Source: JAHIQC01 sp964565645 (GTDB lineage Bacteria; Actinomycetota; Coriobacteriia; Anaerosomatales; JAHIQC01). From it: DNA of 64,000 nt. Within the stretch, counting starts at the first letter, position 1. Every line of letters starts with the position of its first letter. The DNA lies in contig CAZMFQ010000002.1 in the NCBI GenBank assembly GCA_964565645.1, positions 206,341-270,340 of the forward strand, given 5' to 3'. The notes under the pieces are model-generated. The model was not told the DNA's origin, ran no database searches, and saw nothing but the letters and a program-made list of their open reading frames with translations. Both the position numbers and the translations under genes were made by a program. This document shows, piece by piece, positions 1 to 8,748 of this stretch.

Positions 1-1128
1 GGCCTCCCCGAACTCGCGGGCGAATGCATCGGTGCGGGAGTACCGATGTGGCTGGAACACGACCCAGACCCGGCCATAACCACAGGTCCGCGCCGCCTGC
101 AGCGTCGCGCGGACCTCCGTGGGATGATGCGCGTAGTCGTCGACGATGGTGACCCCGTCGACCTCTCCGACAAGATCGAACCTCCGGCGCACCCCGCCGA
201 ACTCGGAGAGAGCGGATGCCGCCGATGCGGTGTCGAGACCGAGGGCGTGCGCGGTCGCCAGGGCCGCTGTGGCGTTGGCGACCATGTGCTCCCCCGGAGT
301 CGAGATCGCTGCGTCCACATGGGACCCGTCCGGGAAATGCACCCTGAACCGTGAACCGAGGCCGTGACGCCCGGTGACCTCGCAGCGCACCATGGCGTCG
401 TGCGCGAAGCCGTACGTGACCTTGGCCGCAGGGCACGACCCCGCCAGCTCTAGCAATCTGCGGTCGTCTGCACACAGCACGAGAAGGCCTTCGCCCGGCA
501 CCCGGCACATGAACTCGACGAACGTCCGCTCGATGGCTTCGAGCGAACCGTAGTGGTCGAGGTGATCCGCCTCCACGTTGGTCACGATGGCCACGGTTGG
601 ATCGAGATAGACGAACGAGCCGTCAGACTCGTCGGCCTCGACCACGTAGTGCTTCCCGGCCCCGCTGTGCGCGTTGGTGGCGAACCCGGTCACCTCGCCA
701 CCGACGACGAACGTCGGCTCGAGTCCCATGCCGGCGAGCATCGTGGCCGCCATGGCGCTCGTCGAGGTCTTCCCATGGGTCCCCGCCACCGCGATAGTCG
801 CACGGTCCTCGGCGAGCGCCGCCAGCATGCGCGCCCGAGGCCAGACCTCGAGTCCGGCGGCACGCGCGGCGAGAAGCTCAGGGTTGTTGTCTCTGATGGC
901 CGAGGAGACGACCACCACGTCGGGGGACCCGAGGTTCTCCTCGGCATGCCCGATGTGCACGTCCACGCCGGCGGACTCGAGCGTGCGTGTATAGCGGGAC
1001 GCCTTCATGTCCGAGCCCGTGACACGTCGACCGCGCTGAGCCATCACGAGCGCTATGCCGCTCATGCCGGCTCCGCCGATCCCGATGAAGTGGGTCGCCC
1101 CGTCGGTCGGGTTCTTGCTGCTGGTCAC
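1..1128 (-). CDS. murC: UDP-N-acetylmuramate--L-alanine ligase MurC (3' end cut by window edge)
   Basis: MurC adds L-alanine to UDP-MurNAc with ATP in the cytoplasm, the first step of the peptidoglycan peptide stem. About 376 of the usual 450-470 residues are visible; the C-terminal end lies beyond base 1. The N-terminus reads HFIGIGGAGMSGIA (residues 13-26), the MurC dinucleotide-like loop. A GTHGKTS P-loop follows near residue 115, and FQPHRYSRT lies close to the window edge. The start is GTG at 1128, preceded by TGAGGAG at a good distance. It lies 34 bases after murG and is the last visible gene of the dcw cluster. Confidence 0.95.
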   Translation of the reverse strand, partial: MTSSKNPTDGATHFIGIGGAGMSGIALVMAQRGRRVTGSDMKASRYTRTLESAGVDVHIGHAEENLGSPDVVVVSSAIRDNNPELLAARAAGLEVWPRARMLAALAEDRATIAVAGTHGKTSTSAMAATMLAGMGLEPTFVVGGEVTGFATNAHSGAGKHYVVEADESDGSFVYLDPTVAIVTNVEADHLDHYGSLEAIERTFVEFMCRVPGEGLLVLCADDRRLLELAGSCPAAKVTYGFAHDAMVRCEVTGRHGLGSRFRVHFPDGSHVDAAISTPGEHMVANATAALATAHALGLDTASAASALSEFGGVRRRFDLVGEVDGVTIVDDYAHHPTEVRATLQAARTCGYGRVWVVFQPHRYSRTDAFAREFGEA

Positions 1129-1162
1129 TGATGCTCCTCACGGACACGCATGGCGGGTGCTC

Positions 1163-2266
1163 TCATCGGTCGGCCGCCGCCCTGATGCAAGCGGCCACGC
1201 GCGACGCCGCATCCCGCACGCCGAGCGTGGCGGATGCGGCAGCCATGGTAGCACGCGTGGCTGGGTCACGGAGCAGCTCCGTAACCTTCTCGACGAACTC
1301 GGGTCCGTCGATCTCAGCGTCAGCGAAGACAACGGCGGCCCCGGCGTCGCGAAGCGCCTCGGCGTTGAGAGTCTGATGATCGTCGGTCGCATAGGGGTAC
1401 GGGACGAGGACCGCCGGACGACCGAGAGCCGTGAGCTCGGCGATGGACGTGGCACCCGCCCGAGCGACCACGAGATCGGCGGCCGCGAGGACCGGGCCCA
1501 TCTCGTCCACGTACTCGAGAACGATATAGCGCCCGTCCGCATCTCCACCGAGCGACTCGAGCGTCGTTCTGACCGTGTCGGCCTCGGTACGGCCCGCGAT
1601 GTGGACCACCGCGCAGCCCGGAACCGCGAGCAGCTCGTCGCGCGCCTCGACGACGACCTTGTTCAGGTGTCGCGCGCCCCTGCTTCCGCCGAACACCAGC
1701 AGCAACAGCGCGTCGAAGGGTACGCCGAGGAGTTCCCGGCCACGCGTTGCCTCGGCCGACAACACGCTCGCCCGGACCGGGTTGCCGGTGAGCGTCACAC
1801 GGTCGGGACGGCGCAAGTGCTGTCCGGAACGCTCGTAAGTGACCGCCACGCGGTCCGCCCACCGTGACAGGACGCGGTTCGCGAGCCCCGGGACCGAGTT
1901 CTGCTCGTGCAACGCGAGCGGCGTGCGGGTGATGACGGCGGCAAGCCCGACCGGAAGCGAGACATACCCACCGAATCCGGCGACGACGTCGATGCGTTCG
2001 CTCTTGAGAAGACGACGCGCCTTGAGCGTGGAGGAGGCGAGCCGGATCAGCGCGGTGACGAGAGAGAGGGGCCGGGCGCGGTCGAAGCCCTTTGCCGGCA
2101 GTCCCATGAAGGAGATGCCCGCCTCGGGTACGAGACGGGCTTCCAGACCATCAGGTGTGCCGACGAACAGGACCTCGTCACGCCCTCCGGCGCGCAGCTC
2201 CTCGGCCACCGTCAACGCTGGATAGATGTGACCTGCGGTTCCCCCGCCGCTCATCATCACGCGCAA
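1163..2266 (-). CDS. murG: UDP-GlcNAc:lipid I N-acetylglucosaminyltransferase MurG
   Basis: MurG transfers GlcNAc from UDP-GlcNAc to lipid I to make lipid II at the inner face of the membrane. The protein has 367 residues, the family's usual size. Visible motifs are the glycine loop SGGGTAGH (6-13), HEQN (120-123) and the C-terminal-domain loop FGGSRG (192-197). I chose the TTG at 2266 because GGAGAA lies seven bases upstream and translation then begins LRVMMSGGG, as in other MurG proteins; a longer frame to 2350 only runs into ftsW. It overlaps the 3' end of ftsW by 89 bases, so the two are probably translationally coupled. Confidence 0.95.
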   Translation of the reverse strand: MRVMMSGGGTAGHIYPALTVAEELRAGGRDEVLFVGTPDGLEARLVPEAGISFMGLPAKGFDRARPLSLVTALIRLASSTLKARRLLKSERIDVVAGFGGYVSLPVGLAAVITRTPLALHEQNSVPGLANRVLSRWADRVAVTYERSGQHLRRPDRVTLTGNPVRASVLSAEATRGRELLGVPFDALLLLVFGGSRGARHLNKVVVEARDELLAVPGCAVVHIAGRTEADTVRTTLESLGGDADGRYIVLEYVDEMGPVLAAADLVVARAGATSIAELTALGRPAVLVPYPYATDDHQTLNAEALRDAGAAVVFADAEIDGPEFVEKVTELLRDPATRATMAAASATLGVRDAASRVAACIRAAADR

Positions 2267-3416
2267 CGGACTTCTCCTTCGGCTTGGCGGGAGAGGCGGC
2301 ACGGACACCACGGCTCCCGAACTTGGACACTGATAGGACGACGCCGACACACAGCATCGTGAACGTCATCGACGAGCCGCCATAGCTCACGAGAGGCATC
2401 GGGATGCCCGTCACCGGCATGAGCCCGGTCACAGCGGCCATGTTCATGACCGCCTGGACCGCCACCATCCCGACGACGCCACCGGCGAGCAGACGGCCGA
2501 AACGGTCGCGTGTGCCCAGCGCGATGCGGATTCCCGCATATGTGAACACGACGAAGGCCGCCACTATGGCCAAGGTGCCGATCAGGCCGAGTTCCTCGCC
2601 GACGATCGCGAAGATGAAGTCGTTGTGCGCCGCCGGCAGGTAGAAGAACTTCTGCCGTGAGAGCCCGAGGCCCACGCCGTCGATCCCGCCCGATCCGAAC
2701 GCGAGCATCGCCTGGATGCTCTGGTATCCCGACCCCTGCGGGTCGGCCCAGGGGTCCAGGAACGCCTTGAGTCGCGCAGCGCGATACGACGCCGCAAGCA
2801 TGAGACCCAGCACGCCGGCCAGACCCAGTCCCGCCGTACCGGCCAAGATGCCCCAACTCACGCCGGCGAGCAGGAGGACGAGGTAGACCGAGAGCACGAT
2901 GGACATGGTTGTGCCCATGTCCGGCTGCAACATCACGAGGAAGACGACGGCTCCGACGGCGAAGAGCATCCGCGTCCACGCCTCTTTCGGACGTACGACC
3001 CGCTCATCGAGCTGAGTGAACAGCAGCGCGGTGATGATGATGCATGCGAGCTTGGCGTACTCCGAGGGCTGGATCGTGGTCGGACCGAGGTCTATCCAGC
3101 TCTTGGCCCCCCACTTCCCTACCCCGATCACGAGCACAGCGCCGAGCGCGGCGACACAGCCTCCGTAGATCCACCATGCCCAGCGCCGCAGATTGCGATA
3201 GTCGAACGCCTGCGCCATGAACAGCGCCGCGACACCTACGAGAATCGAGACGGCGTGGCGCTTGAAATGATGGGCGCTGTCGGAGAAGTTCACGTAGTCC
3301 GCCACCGAAGATGCGGAGTACACCATCACGAGGCCCCCGAGCAGAAGGGCGATGGTGGAGCCGAGGAGAAGGTAGCGCGCGGCTGCGCCTCCGGCGTATC
3401 TGCTCGTCCCGCTCAT
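2178..3416 (-). CDS. ftsW: Lipid II polymerase / cell division protein FtsW
   Basis: FtsW is the SEDS-family glycosyltransferase that polymerises septal peptidoglycan with its partner FtsI. The 412 residues show about ten membrane segments. The start is ATG at 3416, inside an ATGA overlap with the murD stop. The frame also allows an upstream start, but that segment is murD coding sequence. The C-terminus has a basic, Ser/Arg-rich tail of about 40 residues that overlaps murG; it looks cytoplasmic and is not conserved in the family. The position between murD and murG is the usual dcw order. Confidence 0.95.
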   Translation of the reverse strand: MSGTSRYAGGAAARYLLLGSTIALLLGGLVMVYSASSVADYVNFSDSAHHFKRHAVSILVGVAALFMAQAFDYRNLRRWAWWIYGGCVAALGAVLVIGVGKWGAKSWIDLGPTTIQPSEYAKLACIIITALLFTQLDERVVRPKEAWTRMLFAVGAVVFLVMLQPDMGTTMSIVLSVYLVLLLAGVSWGILAGTAGLGLAGVLGLMLAASYRAARLKAFLDPWADPQGSGYQSIQAMLAFGSGGIDGVGLGLSRQKFFYLPAAHNDFIFAIVGEELGLIGTLAIVAAFVVFTYAGIRIALGTRDRFGRLLAGGVVGMVAVQAVMNMAAVTGLMPVTGIPMPLVSYGGSSMTFTMLCVGVVLSVSKFGSRGVRAASPAKPKEKSVARDDERRGNRRSHLSSVDGGRGAARRRA

Positions 3417-4801
3417 GACGCCTGCCCCTGCGCCATCTGCGCGACCGCGTGCCTGAACACGCGACCGCGATGGGCGTAGCCTTCGAACTCGTCGAAGGAC
3501 GCGCACGCGGGTGAGAGCAGGACGGCATCGCCCGGCCCGGAGAGCCGGGAAGCGTGCTCCAGGGCGTCGAGCATACGCTCGGCGACGACGTACTCAAGTC
3601 CGGTCGCGGCCACAGCCGCCTCTATCTCGGGCGCGGCTTCACCGAAGATGACGACCGCCTTGACCGCATCGGCGGCCCGCGCAGCGAGTTCGTCGAACCT
3701 GTTGTCCTTGTTGCGCCCTCCGAGAAGGAGGACGACAGGTGTGTCCGGGAACGCGGTAAGCGCCATGATCGACGCTGCGGGGTTGGTGGCCTTGGAGTCA
3801 TTGATGTATCGCACGTCGGCGACGGTACCCACCGGCTCCAGTCGATGCTCGATCGGTTCGAACGTGGCAAGCCCCTCCGCGATCGACGCTGCGTCGATCC
3901 CCCACGCATGCGCTGCAGCGGCGGCCGCGAGCGCGTTGCTTCGATTGTGGTCGCCCAGTATCCGAAGACCGGATGCGGGAAGCAGGTCCACCACGCCCGA
4001 AGCGGTGTCCAGCGCGAGCATACCGTCGACGATGCCGGCTCCGCCGCCGGGCAGCACTCTGCGGGAGACGCGCAGAACGCGCACACCGCGTGCCTCGACC
4101 GCCTCGGCATAGGGCGCCGAACCCGGATCGTCGATATCGATCACCGCGCAATCACCAGGGCCCATGTTGGCGAACAACCGTGTCTTGTCCGCCGCGTAGG
4201 CCTCCAGGGACCCATGCCAGTCGATGTGGTCGGGCGTGATGTTGAGCAGGACAGCCACCCGCGGACGGAAGGTATCGGTCAGGGCGAGCTGGAACGAGGA
4301 GACCTCCGCCACCAGGGCCGTCGAAGGCCCTATCTCGTCCACGAGTGCGATCGGCGGCTCACCGATGTTGCCGACCGACTCCGCGGGGACACCCGCCGCG
4401 GTCAGGATGTGCGTGCAAAGGCTCGTGACGGTGGTCTTGCCGTTGGTGCCCGTGACCGCGAGCCAGGGTGAGACGGAGCGTTCGAACGCGAACTCGATGT
4501 CGCCGATCACCCGCTCCGCCGCATCGGCCACCGAACGACGCAACGGGCTCGCAGGCGGGATCCCGGGGCTCACGACGGCCACCTCATATCGGCCATCGAG
4601 CGCCTCGGCACCCAGCACGACGCGGACGCCCTCGCTTGCGAACTCCTCGGCTACGGACCGGAGACGCGTGTTGTCGGCCCCGTCGAACAAGGCCAGGTCG
4701 ATCGGTGCCTCCGGGGTGCTGTGCGCCATCACGTAGCGTGCCACTGCGACACCCGAGACACCGAGCCCCACGACCGCCACGCTGTTCGGAAGGCCGCGCA
4801 C
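3413..4801 (-). CDS. murD: UDP-N-acetylmuramoyl-L-alanine--D-glutamate ligase MurD
   Basis: MurD adds D-glutamate to UDP-MurNAc-L-Ala in the cytoplasm. The 462 residues include the N-terminal nucleotide-fold loop VVGLGVSG (10-17), the Mur ligase P-loop GTNGKTT (118-124) and the downstream NDSKATNP motif. The start is GTG at 4801, with GGAGGTAGG directly upstream. It begins two bases after the mraY stop and ends in an ATGA overlap with ftsW, so these genes are tightly coupled. Confidence 0.96.
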   Translation of the reverse strand: MRGLPNSVAVVGLGVSGVAVARYVMAHSTPEAPIDLALFDGADNTRLRSVAEEFASEGVRVVLGAEALDGRYEVAVVSPGIPPASPLRRSVADAAERVIGDIEFAFERSVSPWLAVTGTNGKTTVTSLCTHILTAAGVPAESVGNIGEPPIALVDEIGPSTALVAEVSSFQLALTDTFRPRVAVLLNITPDHIDWHGSLEAYAADKTRLFANMGPGDCAVIDIDDPGSAPYAEAVEARGVRVLRVSRRVLPGGGAGIVDGMLALDTASGVVDLLPASGLRILGDHNRSNALAAAAAAHAWGIDAASIAEGLATFEPIEHRLEPVGTVADVRYINDSKATNPAASIMALTAFPDTPVVLLLGGRNKDNRFDELAARAADAVKAVVIFGEAAPEIEAAVAATGLEYVVAERMLDALEHASRLSGPGDAVLLSPACASFDEFEGYAHRGRVFRHAVAQMAQGQAS

Positions 4802-4803
4802 CC

Positions 4804-5847
4804 CTACCTCCTCACCGAACTCACGAAGAAGAGCGCGAAGCCGGCGCCGGCCATGATCCCGGTGACGATCCAGAAGCGCACCATGATCTTGGTCTCCGAC
4901 CACCCGATCATCTCGAAGTGGTGATGGAGTGGCGCCATCCGGAAGATGCGCTTACCGGTCAGTTTGAACGACGCGACCTGCAGCACCACGGAGAGGGCCT
5001 CGGCGAGGTAGATGCCGCCGATGAGAAGCACCAGCAGCTCTGTCTTGGTGATCACCGCGAGCGCAGCGATACCGGCTCCCAGCCCGAGCGAACCCGTGTC
5101 CCCCATGAAGATGTCCGCGGGGTAGCTGTTGTACCAGATGAATCCGATGCACGCGCCGGCCACGCTTGCGGCGAGGAGCGCGATATCGAGGCGGTTCTGC
5201 CGAAACGCGATGCCCGCGTATGCCAGCATCACGATCGTGACGGTCCCTGCGGCGAGTCCGTCCAGCCCGTCGGTCAGGTTCACGGCATTGCTCTCGCTGA
5301 TCACCATGACGAACACCAGCGCGAGATAGAGCCACGGGATCGCTATGTGCATACCGGCCACAGAGACGCTCGAGGTGATGAACCCGAGGTCCAAGGAGCC
5401 GGGCACGAGGGGAAGTGTGATCTGAGGTGAGATGCCCGCCCAGTTGACGGCGAGCAGACCGAAGAGCAGTGCGACCGCCGCCTGGCCGATGATCTTGGCC
5501 CGGGGCGTCAGACCGAGCGAACGCTCGTGGGCGACTTTGGACCAGTCGTCGAAGAAGCCGAGGATCCCGCATGCGATCATGGCAAGGAGCGCGAGTCCCG
5601 AGGACCGCCCGAAGTTCCCGAGGAGCAGGTAGATCGCGGTGACCACGAGCAGGATGAGCACGCCGCCCATCGTCGGGGTGCCCTGCTTCACGAGGTGGCC
5701 CTGCGGGCCGTCGGCGCGTACCTGCTGGCCGATGTTGCGAAAACGCAACAGCCGGATCCAGAACGGGAACAGCACCGCGCAGGTCACCAGGGCCAGGACC
5801 ACGCCGAGGAACACCTGATATGACGGATACTGCGCAAGGCTAAACAC
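4804..5847 (-). CDS. mraY: Phospho-MurNAc-pentapeptide translocase MraY
   Basis: MraY moves phospho-MurNAc-pentapeptide from UDP onto undecaprenyl phosphate, giving lipid I. The 347 residues carry the full set of catalytic signatures: the Asp pair at 100-101 (FFDDW), NLTDGLDG (190-197), MGDTGSLGLG with Asp250, and the three histidines at 308-310. About ten membrane segments alternate with these loops. The start overlaps the murF stop by eight bases. It is a useful contrast to the divergent MraY-like protein at 25588-26544, which lacks the histidine loop. Confidence 0.97.
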   Translation of the reverse strand: MFSLAQYPSYQVFLGVVLALVTCAVLFPFWIRLLRFRNIGQQVRADGPQGHLVKQGTPTMGGVLILLVVTAIYLLLGNFGRSSGLALLAMIACGILGFFDDWSKVAHERSLGLTPRAKIIGQAAVALLFGLLAVNWAGISPQITLPLVPGSLDLGFITSSVSVAGMHIAIPWLYLALVFVMVISESNAVNLTDGLDGLAAGTVTIVMLAYAGIAFRQNRLDIALLAASVAGACIGFIWYNSYPADIFMGDTGSLGLGAGIAALAVITKTELLVLLIGGIYLAEALSVVLQVASFKLTGKRIFRMAPLHHHFEMIGWSETKIMVRFWIVTGIMAGAGFALFFVSSVRR

Positions 5848-7252
5848 GTGGATCGACGATCCCTTCTACCACGCGCTCAAGCCCCATCACACGGGAGCCC
5901 TTCACGAGCACGACGTCGCCCGCCTCGAGGATGTCATCGAGGACCTCGGTGGCCTCATCGGTGGTCGCACACGGTCTGATCATCTCATCGGGCATACCCT
6001 CGGCTCGCGCTCCGTCGGCGATACGCTTGGCTCGCTCCCCCACCGTCACGAGCAGGTCGATGGCGAGGCGTGCGACCTCCTCGCCGATCCTGAAGTGCGC
6101 CAGTTCGGTCAGGGAACCGAGCTCCGCCATGTCGCCGAGGACGGCCACGCGCTTGGAGGCGCCCGTGATGTCCGCGAGCGTCTCGATCGCGGCGCGCATC
6201 GAGGTCGGGTTGGCGTTGTATGCGTCGTTGATGACGTGAACACCGACCGCGGTCTCGAAGGACTGCATGCGCATCTGGCCCGACTGCGCGGACTCAAGGC
6301 CCGCCACGATGTCGTCGAGCGGTATCTCGAGATACAGCGCCACGGCCGTGGCCGCGAGCGCGTTGTAGACGTTGTGGCGACCGGGGATGTCCAGGCGGAC
6401 CTCCCTCGTTCCGCTCGGCGTGAGCAGCACAAATGACGGGCGGCTCGACTCATCTGTGTCGATGTCGACCGCCCTGACCTGGCACTCCTCGGCCAGCCCA
6501 TAGAAGACGACCTCCGCCGGCGAACCCTCGGCAAGCAGTGGCGAGAACGCGTCGTCGCCGTTCAGGAACACCCGCCCTTCGGACGCGACCGCGCGCACGA
6601 GCTCGCCTTTGGCCCGGGCTATCGCCTCCTGTGAACCGAGAAGCTCGATGTGGCTGGTGCCGACGTTGGTCACGAGCCCCGCCGTCGGTCGCGCGATCGA
6701 TGCGAGCTGCGCGATCTGGCCTTCCCCGCGCATCGCCATCTCGACGACCAGGACGTCCGTGTCCGCTCCCGCCCGCAGGATCGTGAGCGGTACACCGAGC
6801 TCGTTGTTCTGGTTGCCTTCGGTGGCCACGACCCTGAACCCCTGCGCCAACACGTTGGTGATGAAGTCCTTGGTCGTGGTCTTGCCCGTGGAGCCGGTCA
6901 CGCCGATGACCGGGCAGAACATCCGGCCACGGTGGTACCGGGCAAGGGCCTGGACCGCTGAAAGCGCGTCCCCCACGCGTATGACGGTGACGTCCCGCTC
7001 GCGGGCCACCTCGAACTGCGAGGCGATCGCACCCGGCGCTGTGCTCACGATCAGCGTCCGCGCGCCGCGTTCCATCGCAGCCACCAGGTACTCGTGGCCG
7101 TCGACATGCTCGCCGGGAAACGCGACGAAGGCGTTCCCGGGCTCGACACGACGCGAGTCGGTCGCAATCCCGCTCACCATGAGTTCCCCATGGCCGAGGA
7201 GCACCTCTCCGCCCAGGATCTCGACGAGCCGTTCGGTGGTCAGTGTCAGCAC
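5840..7252 (-). CDS. murF: UDP-MurNAc-tripeptide--D-alanyl-D-alanine ligase MurF
   Basis: MurF attaches D-Ala-D-Ala to the UDP-MurNAc tripeptide, completing the cytoplasmic pentapeptide precursor. The 470 residues show the N-terminal substrate motif ATDSRRVEPG (30-39), the P-loop GSTGKTTT (120-127) and the Mur ligase central and C-terminal domains, with NDAYNANPTSM as the conserved Asn-rich element. The ATG at 7252 overlaps the murE stop by seven bases, and its own end overlaps the mraY start. Confidence 0.96.
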   Translation of the reverse strand: MLTLTTERLVEILGGEVLLGHGELMVSGIATDSRRVEPGNAFVAFPGEHVDGHEYLVAAMERGARTLIVSTAPGAIASQFEVARERDVTVIRVGDALSAVQALARYHRGRMFCPVIGVTGSTGKTTTKDFITNVLAQGFRVVATEGNQNNELGVPLTILRAGADTDVLVVEMAMRGEGQIAQLASIARPTAGLVTNVGTSHIELLGSQEAIARAKGELVRAVASEGRVFLNGDDAFSPLLAEGSPAEVVFYGLAEECQVRAVDIDTDESSRPSFVLLTPSGTREVRLDIPGRHNVYNALAATAVALYLEIPLDDIVAGLESAQSGQMRMQSFETAVGVHVINDAYNANPTSMRAAIETLADITGASKRVAVLGDMAELGSLTELAHFRIGEEVARLAIDLLVTVGERAKRIADGARAEGMPDEMIRPCATTDEATEVLDDILEAGDVVLVKGSRVMGLERVVEGIVDPRV

Positions 7253-8736
7253 CTGGCCTCCAACTCCTCTCGGGCGACCACCCGATCATCGAAGTCGATT
7301 CGTCGTCCCTCGAACTCCTGATAGTCCTCGTGGCCCTTTCCGGCGATCAACACCGCGTCTCCGGGGGCCGCCTGCGCAAGAGCACGCGCGATCGCGGTTC
7401 GGCGATCAGGCTCCATCTCGTACGAAGCGGGACCGCCACGCATCCCGTCCTCGATCTGCAGCATGATGAGCACAGGGTCCTCTGTGCGGGGGTTGTCACT
7501 CGTGACCACCACATGGTCGGAAGCGTTCGAGGCCGCGGAGCCCATGAGCGGCCGCTTGTCGGGATCGCGATCGCCTCCGCATCCAAAGACGGTGATGACG
7601 CGACCCGAGGTCACGTTCCGCACCGCCTTGATCGCCTTGTCCAGGCTGTCAGGGGTGTGCGCGTAATCGACGTACACGGCGAAGGCCTGGCCGGCGTCCA
7701 CCCGCTCCAGCCGTCCCGGCACCTGAGGTGCCGTCTCAAGGCCGGCGACCACCGTCTGAAACGGGATGCCGAGACTCAGCGCCGAGCCCGCCGCCACGAG
7801 CGCGTTGCTCACGTTGAACAGACCGGCGAGTGGCAGTCGGACGGAGGCGCTTCCGTCCGGCCCGACGAGGGTGAACCGAGACCCGTCAGAAGATAGGCGA
7901 ACGTCCTCGGCGCGCAGCATCGCGTCGGGCGAAAGGCCGACCGTGAGCGCGTCCCCGAGTTCCGCGGCCAGACCGGCCCCAAGCGGATCGTCGACGTTCA
8001 CGACCCGGGCCGAGACGTCCGCGTCGGTGAACAGGCGCCTCTTCACCGCGAAGTACTCCTCTATCGAGTGGTGGTAGTCCAGGTGGTCCTGCGTGAGGTT
8101 CGTGAAAGCCGCGACAGCGAAGTGCACTCCATCGATGCGATGCAGGTCGATCGCGTGCGACGAGACCTCCATGGCGACCGAGTCGGTCCCCGCCTCAAGC
8201 ATGCGGGCGAACAGCCGCTGCAGGTCGGGAGACTCGGGGGTGGTACGGGAAGCGGGCACTCGCTGCGACCCGAAGCGGGTCTCGACCGTACCGACGATAC
8301 CGCAACTCCGGCCGGCCGCCCGCAGGATGCTCTCGAGGATGTATGTCGTGGTCGTCTTGCCGTTGGTCCCGGTGATTCCCGCGACCGCGAGCCTCCGGCT
8401 CGGCATGCCGAAGAACCGGTCCGCCGCGTCAGCCAGGGCTACGCGCGTGTCTTTGACGACCTCCACGGGGACACCTATGTGCGGCAACGGCCTTTGCGCG
8501 ACGATTGCGACCGCGCCCCGTGCCACGGCGTCGGGCGCGAAGTCGTGTCCGTCGTGCGCGTACCCCGGGATGCAGTAGAAGGCATCGCCGGGAACCACGG
8601 CGTCTGAACGGTATGCGATTCCGGTGACCGGGACCCCGGCCACATCAAGCGCATGGGAGAGTTCGCTCATCGGATGTGAGATGTCCTGCTTCCCCACCTG
8701 GATCACCCGGGCATGACGGTTGATGGTAGCATGCAC
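7246..8736 (-). CDS. murE: UDP-MurNAc-L-Ala-D-Glu:meso-diaminopimelate ligase MurE
   Basis: MurE adds the third stem residue. The DNPR motif (residues 414-417 from the GTG start) is the signature for meso-diaminopimelate; lysine-adding enzymes differ here. The P-loop GTNGKTTT lies at 123-130. The frame from GTG 8736 gives 496 residues. An ATG at 8670 would start directly at the conserved domain, but it has no ribosome binding site. The GTG has AGGGGG only three to four bases upstream, so the exact start is uncertain. It lies 12 bases after ftsI. Confidence 0.94.
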   Translation of the reverse strand: MHATINRHARVIQVGKQDISHPMSELSHALDVAGVPVTGIAYRSDAVVPGDAFYCIPGYAHDGHDFAPDAVARGAVAIVAQRPLPHIGVPVEVVKDTRVALADAADRFFGMPSRRLAVAGITGTNGKTTTTYILESILRAAGRSCGIVGTVETRFGSQRVPASRTTPESPDLQRLFARMLEAGTDSVAMEVSSHAIDLHRIDGVHFAVAAFTNLTQDHLDYHHSIEEYFAVKRRLFTDADVSARVVNVDDPLGAGLAAELGDALTVGLSPDAMLRAEDVRLSSDGSRFTLVGPDGSASVRLPLAGLFNVSNALVAAGSALSLGIPFQTVVAGLETAPQVPGRLERVDAGQAFAVYVDYAHTPDSLDKAIKAVRNVTSGRVITVFGCGGDRDPDKRPLMGSAASNASDHVVVTSDNPRTEDPVLIMLQIEDGMRGGPASYEMEPDRRTAIARALAQAAPGDAVLIAGKGHEDYQEFEGRRIDFDDRVVAREELEARC

Positions 8737-8748
8737 GGACCCCCTGCT

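Noticed and set aside
1055..1867. Plus-strand open frame opposite murC and murG
   Set aside because: It is a shadow of two mur genes with typical motifs on the minus strand; no family recognised.
8670..8736. Alternative murE start at ATG 8670
   Set aside because: It would begin right at the conserved domain but has no ribosome binding site; kept only as a note.
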